A stretch of 64,000 nucleotides of DNA from JANQOH01 sp965243325 (GCA_965243325.1 CBDEUQ010000003.1:1736001-1800000); one strand, 5' to 3'; positions 35,622-44,765 are shown, counted from the first letter of the stretch. Notes: generated by a model from the sequence alone, not told the origin. Numbers and translations: made by a program.

Positions 35622-36302
35622 ATGACCCGCGGCGACGCGGCGGAATTGTTCGCGCGCCTCGCCGCCGAGCGCGAAGCGCCGGAAACCGAGCTCGACTATC
35701 GCAACCCCTACACCCTGCTCGTCGCCGTCGTCCTGTCGGCGCAGGCGACCGACGTCGGCGTGAACAAGGCGACGGGGCCGCTGTTCGCCGTTGCCGACAC
35801 GCCGCGCGCGATGGTCGCCCTCGGCGAGGAGCGGCTGCGCGAAATGATCCGGACCATCGGCCTCTACCGCAACAAGGCGAAGAACGTGATCGCGCTGAGC
35901 CGGCAGCTGATCGAACGCCACGGCGCCGCCGTGCCGCGGGACCGGGCGGCGCTGGAGGCGCTGCCCGGCGTCGGCCGCAAGACGGCGAACGTGATGCTCA
36001 ACAGCGCCTTCGGCGAACCGACGATCGCCGTCGACACGCACATTTTCCGCCTTGGCAACCGCACGGGACTGGCGCGCGGAAAGACGCCGCTCGCGGTCGA
36101 GGAACGCCTGCTCGAGATCGTGCCCGACGCCTACAAGCAACACGCCCACCACTGGCTGATCCTGCACGGGCGCTACGTGTGCAAGGCGCGCAAGCCCGCC
36201 TGCCCGGCGTGCGCCATCCGCGATCTGTGCCGGTACCCCGACAAGACTCCCGGCGCCGCCGCTCAGAAGACGGCGCGCACCTCGACGACCTCGGGGACGT
36301 AG
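35622..36302 (+). CDS. nth: Endonuclease III
   Basis: Base-excision-repair DNA glycosylase/AP lyase removing oxidised pyrimidines. The helix-hairpin-helix LPGVGRKTANVML contains the catalytic Lys, and the catalytic Asp lies in VDTHIFRLGNR. The C-terminal 4Fe-4S cluster ligands are present as C-x6-C-x2-C-x5-C (CKARKPACPACAIRDLC). I prefer ATG 35622, with AAAGG eight bases upstream; ATG 35607 would add five residues. The 3' end overlaps the convergent NifU-like gene by 40 bases, and the last 20 residues encoded there are low-complexity. Confidence 0.96.
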   Translation: MTRGDAAELFARLAAEREAPETELDYRNPYTLLVAVVLSAQATDVGVNKATGPLFAVADTPRAMVALGEERLREMIRTIGLYRNKAKNVIALSRQLIERHGAAVPRDRAALEALPGVGRKTANVMLNSAFGEPTIAVDTHIFRLGNRTGLARGKTPLAVEERLLEIVPDAYKQHAHHWLILHGRYVCKARKPACPACAIRDLCRYPDKTPGAAAQKTARTSTTSGT

Positions 36303-36826
36303 TGGCGCAGCATGTTCTCGATGCCGTATTTGAGCGTCGCGGTCGAGCTCGGGCAGCCTGAGCACGCGCCGTGCATTTCGAGCATAACCACGCCGTCCTC
36401 GAAGCCGTGGAAGATGATGTCGCCGCCGTCCTGCGCCACCGCCGGCCGCACGCGGGTGTCGAGCAGTTCCTGGATCTGGGCGACGATCTCGGCGTCCTCC
36501 TCCGACCCGCCGGAGGCGGCGGCGTGCGCGGTGACGCGATCGTCGAGCAGCATCGGCGCGCCGGAGACGTAGTGCTCCATGACGACGCCGAGAATCGACG
36601 GCTTGAGTAGCTGCCATTCGGCGGCGTCCGCCTTGGTCACGGTGACGAAGTCCGAGCCCAGGAAGACTCCTTCGACGCCGTCGATGAGAAACAGCCGTTC
36701 GGCGAGCGGCGAACGCGCCGCCGCGGCGGCGTCGGTGAAGCTGGCGGTGCCGTTGCGCAGCACGATCTCGCCGGGAAGGAACTTCATGGTTGCCGGGTTC
36801 GGCGTCGGTTCGGTCTGAATGAACAT
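36263..36826 (-). CDS. NifU family Fe-S cluster scaffold/carrier (NFU1-type)
   Basis: A 187-residue protein with the N-terminal Nfu_N domain (MFIQTEPTPNPATMKFLPG, the hallmark of mitochondrial NFU1 and its alphaproteobacterial relatives) and a C-terminal NifU domain. The cluster-binding CxxC is CSGCPSS (Cys155, Cys158). It delivers 4Fe-4S clusters to client enzymes. ATG 36826 is chosen over upstream in-frame codons because it gives the conserved N-terminus. A plausible promoter lies 40-70 bases upstream. Convergent with nth. Confidence 0.95.
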   Translation of the reverse strand: MFIQTEPTPNPATMKFLPGEIVLRNGTASFTDAAAAARSPLAERLFLIDGVEGVFLGSDFVTVTKADAAEWQLLKPSILGVVMEHYVSGAPMLLDDRVTAHAAASGGSEEDAEIVAQIQELLDTRVRPAVAQDGGDIIFHGFEDGVVMLEMHGACSGCPSSTATLKYGIENMLRHYVPEVVEVRAVF

Positions 36827-36866
36827 CGTGCAGGCTCCGGTTGCGGGCGAGCTCATATCCGAGCGC

Positions 36867-36896
36867 ATTACTTGGTTATTTGGGCGCCGGCGTCAA
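36867..36896 (-). promoter_or_regulatory. Sigma-70-like promoter of the NifU-family gene
   Basis: Reading the minus strand, TTGACG (36896-36891) and AGTAAT (36872-36867) are separated by 18 bases, in a locally AT-rich stretch 40 bases before the ATG. The -35 box lies within the last codons of the upstream hydratase gene. Predicted by pattern only. Confidence 0.45.
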
Positions 36897-37690
36897 GCAG
36901 CGACGCGGAGTCGGGTCTCGCCCAGCCCGTCGATGGCGTAGACCACCTCGTCGCCCGGTTCGGGGAAGCGCGTGCGAAGCGCGCTGCCGGTGATGACGAC
37001 GTCGCCTTTCGCGAGCCCCCGGCCGCGTTCGGCGAGGTGGTTGGCGACCCACGCAAGGCCCTCGAAGGGATGGCCCATCGACGCGCCGGTGGTGGCGCGA
37101 TCGACGATCTCGCCGTTCCACGTCAGGGCGACGGGCAGGGCGGCGAGGTCGAGGCCGCGCCAGCCGGCGACCGGCGGTCCGAGCACCGCGCCGGCGCACC
37201 AGCAGCGGTCGGCGACGATCGACGCGGCGTCGAGGTCGCCGTAGTCCGCGGCCCGGTCGTCGATGAGCTCGAAGGCGGGTGCGCATGCGGCGACGTGGGC
37301 GGCGATCGATTCTCGGTCCCACGGTGCCCCCTCCGCCGGCACGTCGCCGGCGATCAGGGCCGCAACCTCGAACTCGAGGCCCAGGCGCACGTATGCCGAC
37401 GCGTTCAGCACCGCCGGCGAACGCCGGATCGAGCGTGCGAACACGCCGCCGTAGGCCGGCCGGTCGACGCCGCAGAGGTCGCGTACCGCCTGCGACGTGA
37501 GCGCGATCTTGTGTCCGCCGAGCGTCCCCGCGCCGCCGTCCTCGAACAGGCGATGGACGCGATCCTGAATGCGGTAGGCGTCGGCGAGCGAGGCGGGCGC
37601 GTCGGCGCCGCGCAGCGGCCTGAACGGCGCGCGCCGGCGGTTGTCGGCGACGATCTCTGCCGCGATGCGGTCGATCTCTGCCTGTTCCAT
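36893..37690 (-). CDS. 2-keto-4-pentenoate hydratase-like protein (FAH superfamily)
   Basis: A 265-residue member of the MhpD/FAH hydratase group, which adds water to 2-hydroxypenta-2,4-dienoates in aromatic meta-cleavage or related routes. Recognisable parts are LADAYRIQDRVHRLFED, LGGHKIALTSQAVRDLCGVDRPAYGGVF, LGLEFEVAALIAGDVP (the acidic metal-ligand region) and GASMGHPFEGLAWVANHLAERGRGL. It closes with KGDVVITGS and LRTRFPEPGDEVVYAIDGLG. The ATG at 37690 has GGAAGGACC directly upstream. No other aromatic-degradation gene is nearby, so its pathway is unknown. It diverges from the TRAP transporter. Confidence 0.87.
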   Translation of the reverse strand: MEQAEIDRIAAEIVADNRRRAPFRPLRGADAPASLADAYRIQDRVHRLFEDGGAGTLGGHKIALTSQAVRDLCGVDRPAYGGVFARSIRRSPAVLNASAYVRLGLEFEVAALIAGDVPAEGAPWDRESIAAHVAACAPAFELIDDRAADYGDLDAASIVADRCWCAGAVLGPPVAGWRGLDLAALPVALTWNGEIVDRATTGASMGHPFEGLAWVANHLAERGRGLAKGDVVITGSALRTRFPEPGDEVVYAIDGLGETRLRVAA

Positions 37691-37818
37691 GGTCCTTCCG
37701 CGTTCCGGGGGTGGGGCGCTCAGCATAGGCCGCGGCGGCGCACGCTTGAAGTGCCGCAGGCCGTGTGGTTCGATCGCCGCGACGACGAGCCGGCGCACGT
37801 CGGCGACGGGGATGGACC

Positions 37819-38970
37819 ATGAAACGTACGCTGGCCTTGCCGCTGGCCGCGCTCGCGGCGCTCGCCGCCGTGCCTGCCGCGGCGATCGAACTGCCGAACA
37901 CCGTGGTGTGGACGGCGTACAACACCGGGACCGCGGGCTACAGCCAGGCGGTCGCCGTCGGCAGCGTTCTGAAGAACGCCCATGGCGTCAATCTGCGCGT
38001 CCTGCCGGGGAAGAACGACGTGTCGCGTCTGACGCCGCTCGCCCGCGGCAAGGCGCAATTCTCCGCCACCGGTTCCGACAGCATCTACGCGCAGGAGGCC
38101 GTGTACGTCTTCGGTACCCGGCAATGGGGGCCGCAGCCCATCCGCCTGCTGCTGCACAACGTCGCCGACGGCTGCGCGGTGACCTTCGCGGTGGCGGCCG
38201 ACGCCGGGGTGCGGGAGATCGCCGATCTCGCCGGTGCCCGCGTCACCTGGGTGCGCGGGGCGCCGGCGCTCAACAAGGCGGCGGAAGCGCTGCTCGCCTT
38301 CGCCGGGCTGGGCTGGGACGACGTCGAACGCCGCGAGGTGGGCGGCGCCGGCGCTTCGATCGACCGCGTCGTGACCGGCGACGCCGAAGCCGCGATAGGC
38401 GCCACCTTCAGCCCCTACATGGTCAGGATGCAGGCGTCGCCGCGCGGTCTCTACCACCCGCCCGCACCGCACGCCGACACCGACGGCTGGGCGCGGCTCA
38501 ACCGCGTCGTCCCGTGGTACTTCCCGCATCGTTGCCGGCAGGGCGCTGGCGTTCCCGAGGGCGGTTACGAGGGGGTCGGAACGGCGTATCCGATACTGAT
38601 CTCGACTCCGGCGGTGCCCGACGAGGTCGCCTACAACATGACCAAGGCGATGTACGTGCACTATCCGGACTACAAGGACGGCGCACCCGGCGCGAACGGC
38701 TGGGAGTGGGCGCGCCAAAGGCTGGAGAGCGCGTTTCTGCCGTTTCACGACGGCGCCGTGCGCTATTACCGCGAGGCCGGCAGGTGGAGCGCGCGCGCCG
38801 AGGCGAACCAGGCGGCCAACCTGGAGCGCCAGGCTGTGCTGGGGGCGGCGTGGGAGGCCTGGACGGCGGCGGCGCCGGACGACCGCGAGGCCTTCGCCGA
38901 CGGCTGGATGACGGCGCGCGCCGAGGCGCTCAGCGCCGCCGGCCTCGAACCGATCTTCGAACGCTGGTAG
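37819..38970 (+). CDS. TAXI family TRAP transporter solute-binding protein
   Basis: A 383-residue periplasmic binding protein with signal peptide (LALPLAALAALAAVPAAA). The TAXI layout is visible: TAYNTGTAGYSQAVAVGSVLKN after the first strand, then LRVLPGKNDVSRLTPLARGKAQFSATGSDSIY. Later parts resemble the NMT1/TAXI fold (VREIADLAGARVTWVRGAP, NKAAEALLAFAGLGWDDV, YPILISTPAVPDEVAYNMTKAMYVHY). It presents an organic anion to the fused permease that starts four bases after its stop. The substrate is unknown; glutamate-type and C4 acids are carried by relatives. Confidence 0.9.
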   Translation: MKRTLALPLAALAALAAVPAAAIELPNTVVWTAYNTGTAGYSQAVAVGSVLKNAHGVNLRVLPGKNDVSRLTPLARGKAQFSATGSDSIYAQEAVYVFGTRQWGPQPIRLLLHNVADGCAVTFAVAADAGVREIADLAGARVTWVRGAPALNKAAEALLAFAGLGWDDVERREVGGAGASIDRVVTGDAEAAIGATFSPYMVRMQASPRGLYHPPAPHADTDGWARLNRVVPWYFPHRCRQGAGVPEGGYEGVGTAYPILISTPAVPDEVAYNMTKAMYVHYPDYKDGAPGANGWEWARQRLESAFLPFHDGAVRYYREAGRWSARAEANQAANLERQAVLGAAWEAWTAAAPDDREAFADGWMTARAEALSAAGLEPIFERW

Positions 38971-38974
38971 GCCG

Positions 38975-40972
38975 TTGACCGCGGCGGCGGCCGGCCCGGC
39001 GCCGGCGGACCGCGAATCCGGCCGCTACCGCGACCTGGGGCCGGCGTGGCTCGCGGTCGTCGTCGCGGTCACGGTGGCGGCGATCCTCGTCGCCGTCAAC
39101 CAGGTGTTCGCGCTCGGTTTTTTCGAGCTCGTCATAGGCAAGGTGCTGGTCGAGAACCGCTATCTCTATCTCGTCGCCGGCCCGATGCTGTCGATGGTCT
39201 TTCTCGTGCTGCCGGCGCACGCGCGCGCGCCGCGCGACCGAGTGCCGCCGTACGACGCCGCGCTCTTCGCGCTCACGCTCGCGCTCACCGCCTACTACGT
39301 CTTCTTCGCCGAGGCGATCCTCGAAGAGGCGTGGGAGTACAGCGCGCCCGAACACGGCATGTTCGTGAGCGTTGCGCTGTGGGCGGTGATTCTGGAAGCC
39401 GGCCGCCGCGCCGGCGGCATCGCCGTGTTCCTCATCGTCGCCGTCCTGTCGCTGTACCCGACCTATGCCGACCGCATGCCGGCGGCGGTCTCCGGCGTCG
39501 GCCAGAGCTTTCTCGAGACCGCGGCCTTCCACACGTTTTCGGAGGAAAGCCTGCTCGGCATTCCCATGCGCGCCTTCGCGCTGCTCGTCTTCGGCTTCCT
39601 CCTGTTCGGCGTGGCGCTCATCTACACCGGCGCCGGCCGCTTCTTCATCGACCTCGCGTTCGCGCTGCTCGGCCACGTGCGCGGCGGCCCGGCGAAGGTC
39701 GCGATCTTCTCGTCCGGCCTCTTCGGGTCGATGAGCGGCGGCCCGGTCACCAACGTTCTGACGACCGGTTCGCTGACCATCCCGGCGATGACGCGCATCG
39801 GCATCCGCGATCGCACCGCGGGCGCCATCGAAGCCTGCGCCTCGACGGGCGGCGTGATGATGCCGCCCATCATGGGCGCCACGGCGTTCGTGATGGCCGA
39901 CTTCCTCGACCTGCGCTACGTCGACGTGGCGCTGGCCGCGGTGGTGCCGTCGGTGCTCTACTATTTCGGCCTGTTCATGCAGATCGACGCGCACGCCGCC
40001 GAGCGCGGCCTCGTCGGGTTGCCGCGGCGCGAGCTTACGCCGGCATGGCACGTGCTCGTCGGCGGCTGGTACTACATCGCCGTCTTCGCGCTGCTCGTCT
40101 GGCTGCTGGTGGCGATGAAGCGCGAGGCGCAGGCGCCGTTCTACGCCACCGCGCTGCTTCTCCTGATCAACCAGTTCGACAGCCGGCACCGGCTCGACTG
40201 GCGGCGGCTCAAGCGCTACGTCTACACCACGGGCGGCCTTCTCGCCGAGCTCGGCGGCCTTCTCGCCGCGGTGGGGCTGATCGTGGGCGCTCTACAGGTC
40301 ACCGGCATGACGGGGACGTTGACGAACGATCTCGTCTATCTCGCCGGCGGCCACCCGCTGGTGCTGCTGGTCATGGGGGCGCTCACGAGCTTCGTGCTCG
40401 GCATCGGCATGACGGTGACGGCGGCGTACATCTTCCTCGCCATCATCCTCGCGCCGGCGCTGGTCCGCTTCGGCCTCGACCCGCTCAGCGTGCACATGTT
40501 CCTGCTCTACTGGGGGATGTTGAGCTTCATCACTCCGCCGGTGGCCCTTGCCGCCTTCGCCGCGGCCTCGGTCGCCAAGTCGGCGCCGATGGCGACCGGG
40601 CTCGAGGCCATGCGCATCGGCACGATCATCTATTTCATCCCCTTCTTCTTCGTCTTCAACCCGGCGCTGCTCGGGCGCGGCGATGCGCTCGAGGTGGTGA
40701 CGGTGGTCGCCGCCGCGCTCGCCGGCGTCGCTCTCGTCGCCGCCGCGTTGCAGGGCTATCTGATCGGCCTCGGCAGCTTGTGCACCGGGCCGCCGGGCGC
40801 GGCGGCGCGGGTGCTCCTCGGAGCCGCGGGCCTCACGCTCGCCGCACCGGGCGGCGGGATGCTCGGGTGGAGCCACGGCGCGCTCGCCGCCGCGGCGGTG
40901 GCGCTGGCCGCGCCCGGGGTCGTCCTGGCCCGCGTGGGCCTGCGCCGGAGGGCTGCCGTCAGCAGACCGTGA
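38975..40972 (+). CDS. TRAP transporter fused permease (DctQM type)
   Basis: A 665-residue inner-membrane protein in which the small (DctQ) and large (DctM) TRAP permease domains are fused, as usual in TAXI systems. It has roughly 16 hydrophobic segments. The DctM signatures are SGLFGSMSGGPVTNVLTTGSLTIPAMTRIG, GAIEACASTGGVMMPPIMGATAFVMADF and LSFITPPVALAAFAAASVAKSAPM. TTG start at 38975, four bases after the binding-protein stop. The C-terminal 100 residues form extra hydrophobic segments. The last 14 bases overlap the convergent TPR gene. Confidence 0.92.
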   Translation: MTAAAAGPAPADRESGRYRDLGPAWLAVVVAVTVAAILVAVNQVFALGFFELVIGKVLVENRYLYLVAGPMLSMVFLVLPAHARAPRDRVPPYDAALFALTLALTAYYVFFAEAILEEAWEYSAPEHGMFVSVALWAVILEAGRRAGGIAVFLIVAVLSLYPTYADRMPAAVSGVGQSFLETAAFHTFSEESLLGIPMRAFALLVFGFLLFGVALIYTGAGRFFIDLAFALLGHVRGGPAKVAIFSSGLFGSMSGGPVTNVLTTGSLTIPAMTRIGIRDRTAGAIEACASTGGVMMPPIMGATAFVMADFLDLRYVDVALAAVVPSVLYYFGLFMQIDAHAAERGLVGLPRRELTPAWHVLVGGWYYIAVFALLVWLLVAMKREAQAPFYATALLLLINQFDSRHRLDWRRLKRYVYTTGGLLAELGGLLAAVGLIVGALQVTGMTGTLTNDLVYLAGGHPLVLLVMGALTSFVLGIGMTVTAAYIFLAIILAPALVRFGLDPLSVHMFLLYWGMLSFITPPVALAAFAAASVAKSAPMATGLEAMRIGTIIYFIPFFFVFNPALLGRGDALEVVTVVAAALAGVALVAAALQGYLIGLGSLCTGPPGAAARVLLGAAGLTLAAPGGGMLGWSHGALAAAAVALAAPGVVLARVGLRRRAAVSRP

Positions 40973-41714
40973 ACAGACCGGCCGGGCAGCTCGCCCGGCC
41001 CTTCGACACGGCATCCGCGTAGACGTCGAGCTCGGAGGCCTCGTCGTCGCGGCCGAGCGCGCGCAGCACCGCCGCACGCCGGCCGAGAGCGGCGACGATG
41101 ATGCCGCGGTCGACCGTGCTGTTGGACTCGAAGACGGCGATGGCGCTCTGATAGAGCGACTCCGCCTCGCCGAGACGCCCGGCGGCGGTGAACTGGTGGG
41201 CCCGATAGTAGAATGCCCATGCGCGGTAGAGACGGGCCCGCACGTTCACCTCGTTGAGCATGTGAGGGTCGCGTGCCGCCGCCACGCGGAGCGTGTGCAG
41301 CGCGTCCCAGTAGCTCGTCTCGGCCTCGCCGAAGCGGGCCTGGCGGGCAAGCGCGTCGCCGAGACCGGCATAGGCGGCGCCGGTGTCGGGATGGGCGTCG
41401 CCCAGTGCCGTTGCGCGAATCGCGGCGGCGCGGCGGTAAAGCCGTTCCGCTTCGGGCCATTCCTCGAGTTCGAAGTGCAGCTTCGCGAGAATGACCACCA
41501 ACGCGGCAGTGCTCGGGTGTTCCTCGCCGAACTCGCCGACCCCGAGGTCAAGCGCCTCGCGCGCGACCTCGGCGGCCACGGCGTTGTGCCCCGTGGCGTG
41601 GAGCTGGATGACGCGCGCGTGCTTGGCCCGCAACTCCAGCGACTGGGCCGCCGCAGCGAGCGGCATCGACAGCAGGATCGCAACAACGAAGATGAGCGCG
41701 AACGGCCGTGCCAT
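40959..41714 (-). CDS. Secreted tetratricopeptide-repeat protein
   Basis: A 251-residue protein with a signal peptide (FALIFVVAILLSMPLAAAAQ). At least three TPR units follow, of the 42-residue kinesin-light-chain type: EEHPSTAALVVILAKLHFELEEWPEAERLYRRA, DAHPDTGAAYAGLGDALARQARFGEAETSYWDA, and a later FTAAGRLGEAESLYQSAIAVFE. Two Cys lie in the extreme C-terminus. Such proteins are protein-protein scaffolds; no enzyme motif is present. ATG 41714 chosen so that the signal peptide is N-terminal. The partner is unknown. Confidence 0.8.
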   Translation of the reverse strand: MARPFALIFVVAILLSMPLAAAAQSLELRAKHARVIQLHATGHNAVAAEVAREALDLGVGEFGEEHPSTAALVVILAKLHFELEEWPEAERLYRRAAAIRATALGDAHPDTGAAYAGLGDALARQARFGEAETSYWDALHTLRVAAARDPHMLNEVNVRARLYRAWAFYYRAHQFTAAGRLGEAESLYQSAIAVFESNSTVDRGIIVAALGRRAAVLRALGRDDEASELDVYADAVSKGRASCPAGLFTVC

Positions 41715-41843
41715 AGCCGGGTCTCCATCGAACCTCGGATGCGTGAGCCTAACCGCGTGTGATCGACTCGCGCAAGCGATCGAGGCATTGACTACGGCGC
41801 GCGCACGGGGCATTGCCTGTCTGGCACGGGGGGAGAGGGCGCG

Positions 41844-44081
41844 GTGTTGGCGAACGCGGTTCGATGTTTCATGGCGGCGGCCGTTCTCGCGGCGGCGGTC
41901 GGCGCGGCGGCGCAGGACGAACCGGCGGCGCCGGAAGCGCCGGCGGCGACGAACCTCGCGACCTATCTCGACGACGGGATGCTCGCCATGGTCTTCCCCG
42001 GCGCCGACTCATTCGGCCCCGTGGAGGGCGACCCGCCGTCGGCGGCGGCTTACAGCGACGGCGAACTCGTCGGCTACATCTATGAGCAGTACGACGTCGT
42101 CGCCGGCGTGGGCTATTCGAAGCGGCCGTTCCATCTCGTCGTCGGTCTCCGCCTCGACGGCGAGGTCGCGGGTGCGCGGCTGGCCATGCACGTCGAGCCG
42201 ATCGCGATCCTCGGCATCACCGACGACGACTTTCACCAGTATCTCACGCAGTTCGCGGGCATCGACGTTCGCCGCGGCATCAGCATCGTGCTCGCCTTGT
42301 CCGGGTCGGACGTCGAGGGCGAGAAGTTCGCCATGCGCGGCTCCGCGGGCGACACGTCGCGCCTCATCCCCGTCGACGCGGTGTCGCGCACCACGACCAG
42401 CTCCATCCTGTTCAGCGATTCGATCGTTCGCGCCGCGCGCCGGGTGGCGCGCAGCCGCGGCATTTCGCTGAGCGCGGCGCCGCAACGACGTGCGGTCGAT
42501 TTCGACACGTTCGCGCCGCGCACGTGGCCCGAGCTCATCGAAGAGGGCTCGGTCGGCGCGCTGCGCCTCTCGGTCGCCGACGTCGCCCTCGCGTTCGAGT
42601 CCGTGCCCGACGTGCGGCCTCCGCGCAAGGTGCGCCTGTCGCCGGACGAGGATCCTTACGTCGATCTGTACGTGGCGCTGGTGTCGCCGCCGGCAATCGG
42701 CATCAACGTGCTCGGACGCACCTGGTACGACCAGTACGTGTCGGGGCGCGGCATCGACGACCTCATTCTCTTCGTGGCCACCGACGGCGAGCTCGGCTTC
42801 CAGGATTCGAACGCCGACGAGCCCGAACGGTTCGCGCGCCTGCGCCTGACCCAGGACGGGCAGGAGCTTCCCTTCGGCCCGGCGTACCTCAAGGAGCTCC
42901 CGTTCCACCACGCCAAGGACGCGCCGGACATGGTCGAGCGCGGTCTCCTGTTCTACTCGCCGCAGGACGGGCTGGACCTGGACAAGCCATTGAGCTTCGA
43001 ACTCCTGATCGAGGGCGACACGCGCGCCGACGTGCCAGCGACCGTGAGCTTCCCGCTCGAGTACCGGGTGCCCGCGCGCGTGCTGCTGGCGGCGGCCGAG
43101 CCCGCGCCCGAGGAGATCGAGGCCGCGGGCGCGGTGGCGGAGACAGACGGGCTGGACTGGCGCCCGATCTGGGAGGCGAACCGGGGGAAGATCGCCCTGC
43201 TCGCGGCGACGCTCGCGGTGCTCCTGCTCATCCTCTCGCTTCAGGACGTGATCTCGCGGCGGCGCACGCTCAGGCTGTGGGTGCGCATCGCGTTCCTTGC
43301 CTGGGTCCTCGGCTGGCTCGGCTGGTATGCCGGCGCGCAGCTCACGGTGATCGGCCTGCTGAACATCGCACAGTCGCTCGAAAGCGGTTTCGACTGGGCG
43401 TTCTTCATGGTCGAACCGCTGGTCTTCATTCTGACGGCGTTCGTCTTCCTGCTGCTCTTCCTGTGGGGACGGGCGATTTTCTGCGGCTGGCTGTGCCCGT
43501 TCGGCGCCCTTCAGGAGCTGCTGAACAAGGCCGCCGTGGCGCTCAAGGTGCCGCAGATCCGTGTGCCGGACGGGCTTCAGGAGCGGCTGTTCGCGGTCAA
43601 GTACGCGATTTTCCTTGGCCTGCTGGTGCTGACCTTCTTCGCCTACGACCTGGCGATCGCCGCGTCGAACGTGGAGCCGTTCAAAGCCGCGATCGTCTTC
43701 CGCTTCGACGCGCCGCTGGCGGCGGTCGCCTACGCCGTGGTCCTGCTCGGCATCGGCCTGTTCATCGAGCGCTTCTACTGCCGCTTCGTCTGCCCGCTGG
43801 GCGCGGGTCTCGCAATCCTCGGCCGCGTGCGCATGTTCAACTGGCTCAAGCGCCGCGTCGAATGCGGCAACCCGTGCCATCGCTGCGAAGCCGTGTGCCC
43901 CACCGGCGCCATCCGCCGCAGCGGCGAGATCGACATGAACGAATGCTTCTACTGCCTCGACTGTCAGGTGACCTATTACGACGATCACGAGTGCCCGCCG
44001 CTCGTCGCCGTGCGCAAGCGGCTGGAAGCGCTGAGCGACCCCGTGCCCCGGGGTCGGCCGCCGGCCGGGTCCGAGGCGTAA
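41844..44081 (+). CDS. NosR/NirI-like membrane flavo-polyferredoxin (orphan)
   Basis: A 745-residue membrane protein with the NosR/NirI plan. It has a signal peptide, then a periplasmic FMN-binding domain with a likely flavin-attachment motif DAVSRTTTSS (178-187; ApbE-type sites read DxxSGAT). Several membrane spans from about residue 450 follow. Two CxxxCP motifs (CGWLCPFGAL, CRFVCPLGAG) and a C-terminal ferredoxin-like cysteine set (CGNPCHRCEAVCPTGAI, CFYCLDCQVTYYDDHECP) complete it. NosR feeds electrons from quinol to N2O reductase, but no nosZ, nosD or nir genes are near. This copy may therefore donate electrons to another periplasmic system. The GTG start follows GGGGGGAGAGG. A hairpin follows the gene. 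Confidence 0.87.
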   Translation: MLANAVRCFMAAAVLAAAVGAAAQDEPAAPEAPAATNLATYLDDGMLAMVFPGADSFGPVEGDPPSAAAYSDGELVGYIYEQYDVVAGVGYSKRPFHLVVGLRLDGEVAGARLAMHVEPIAILGITDDDFHQYLTQFAGIDVRRGISIVLALSGSDVEGEKFAMRGSAGDTSRLIPVDAVSRTTTSSILFSDSIVRAARRVARSRGISLSAAPQRRAVDFDTFAPRTWPELIEEGSVGALRLSVADVALAFESVPDVRPPRKVRLSPDEDPYVDLYVALVSPPAIGINVLGRTWYDQYVSGRGIDDLILFVATDGELGFQDSNADEPERFARLRLTQDGQELPFGPAYLKELPFHHAKDAPDMVERGLLFYSPQDGLDLDKPLSFELLIEGDTRADVPATVSFPLEYRVPARVLLAAAEPAPEEIEAAGAVAETDGLDWRPIWEANRGKIALLAATLAVLLLILSLQDVISRRRTLRLWVRIAFLAWVLGWLGWYAGAQLTVIGLLNIAQSLESGFDWAFFMVEPLVFILTAFVFLLLFLWGRAIFCGWLCPFGALQELLNKAAVALKVPQIRVPDGLQERLFAVKYAIFLGLLVLTFFAYDLAIAASNVEPFKAAIVFRFDAPLAAVAYAVVLLGIGLFIERFYCRFVCPLGAGLAILGRVRMFNWLKRRVECGNPCHRCEAVCPTGAIRRSGEIDMNECFYCLDCQVTYYDDHECPPLVAVRKRLEALSDPVPRGRPPAGSEA

Positions 44082-44086
44082 GGAAA

Positions 44087-44113
44087 GGGCGCGGAGAGCG
44101 GATCCCCGCGCCC
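44087..44113 (+). terminator. GC hairpin after the NosR-like gene
   Basis: GGGCGCGG (44087-44094) pairs perfectly with CCGCGCCC (44106-44113) over an 11-base loop, five bases after the stop codon. There is no T-tract. It can also serve the convergent small-protein gene. Confidence 0.6.
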
Positions 44114-44149
44114 TGCGGACCGGACGAATCCGGGATCCGCGAGTTCTGG

Positions 44150-44680
44150 TCAGTCCTTGAAGATGTGCAGGTCGACCGGACCGAAAATTTCGCTTTCGCG
44201 CCGCCCCGGCAGGTTCGGATACTCGGCCCAGACGCGATCCTGAAATGCGTCCGGGAGTTCGCTCGCGGCGTCCGAATACTGTGCCCGCACCTTGAACCGA
44301 AGCTGGTTCATCGACTTCGGATCATCGCTGTTGATGCAGGTCGGGCCGTGGCCGCCGAAGTCGCCGGCGCCCTCGGTCACGCACCACTCGGGCTGCGGGC
44401 TGGCATCGCTGGTCACCGTGAGGATGAGAACCACGCTTTGCCCCTCTTCCGGACCGCCGTGAACGTCGAGCACCGCGTAGTGCGGGGTATCGACCCAACC
44501 GTCCTCCAGTTCGTCCGGAATGCCCTTCAGGAACAGCGAATAGTAGGGGTATAGACCGCCGAAATAGAAGCGCGCATTTTCGGCGGTGATGGTCGTCACT
44601 TCGCCGGCGCCGACGCCGGACGCGCCGAAACCGACGACGGCCGCGAACGCCGCGGCACCCACATGACGTGCAAATCGCAT
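44150..44680 (-). CDS. Small exported protein of unknown function
   Basis: A 176-residue protein with a signal peptide (HVGAAAFAAVVGFGASGVGAGE). The mature part is mixed beta-rich: FYFGGLYPYYSLFLKGIPDELEDGW, HYAVLDVHGGPEEGQSVVLILTVTSD, and two Cys (in EWCVTEG and PTCINSDD) that could form a disulfide. It ends GPVDLHIFKD. I recognise no family. It lies downstream of, and in the same direction as, the amidohydrolase, but a strong hairpin separates them. Periplasmic location is inferred. Confidence 0.7.
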   Translation of the reverse strand: MRFARHVGAAAFAAVVGFGASGVGAGEVTTITAENARFYFGGLYPYYSLFLKGIPDELEDGWVDTPHYAVLDVHGGPEEGQSVVLILTVTSDASPQPEWCVTEGAGDFGGHGPTCINSDDPKSMNQLRFKVRAQYSDAASELPDAFQDRVWAEYPNLPGRRESEIFGPVDLHIFKD

Positions 44681-44765
44681 CGCCTTCTCCCTCGAAGCTG
44701 TCGCACCATGAAACGCGCAAGCGAAAGGGCGCCGAGGCGACCTCCCGCCCGCGGCGTGCCGACAC

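Noticed and set aside
41844..44081. Assigning nosR and inferring denitrification
   Set aside because: No nosZDFYL, nir or nor genes are present, and several non-denitrification proteins share this architecture.
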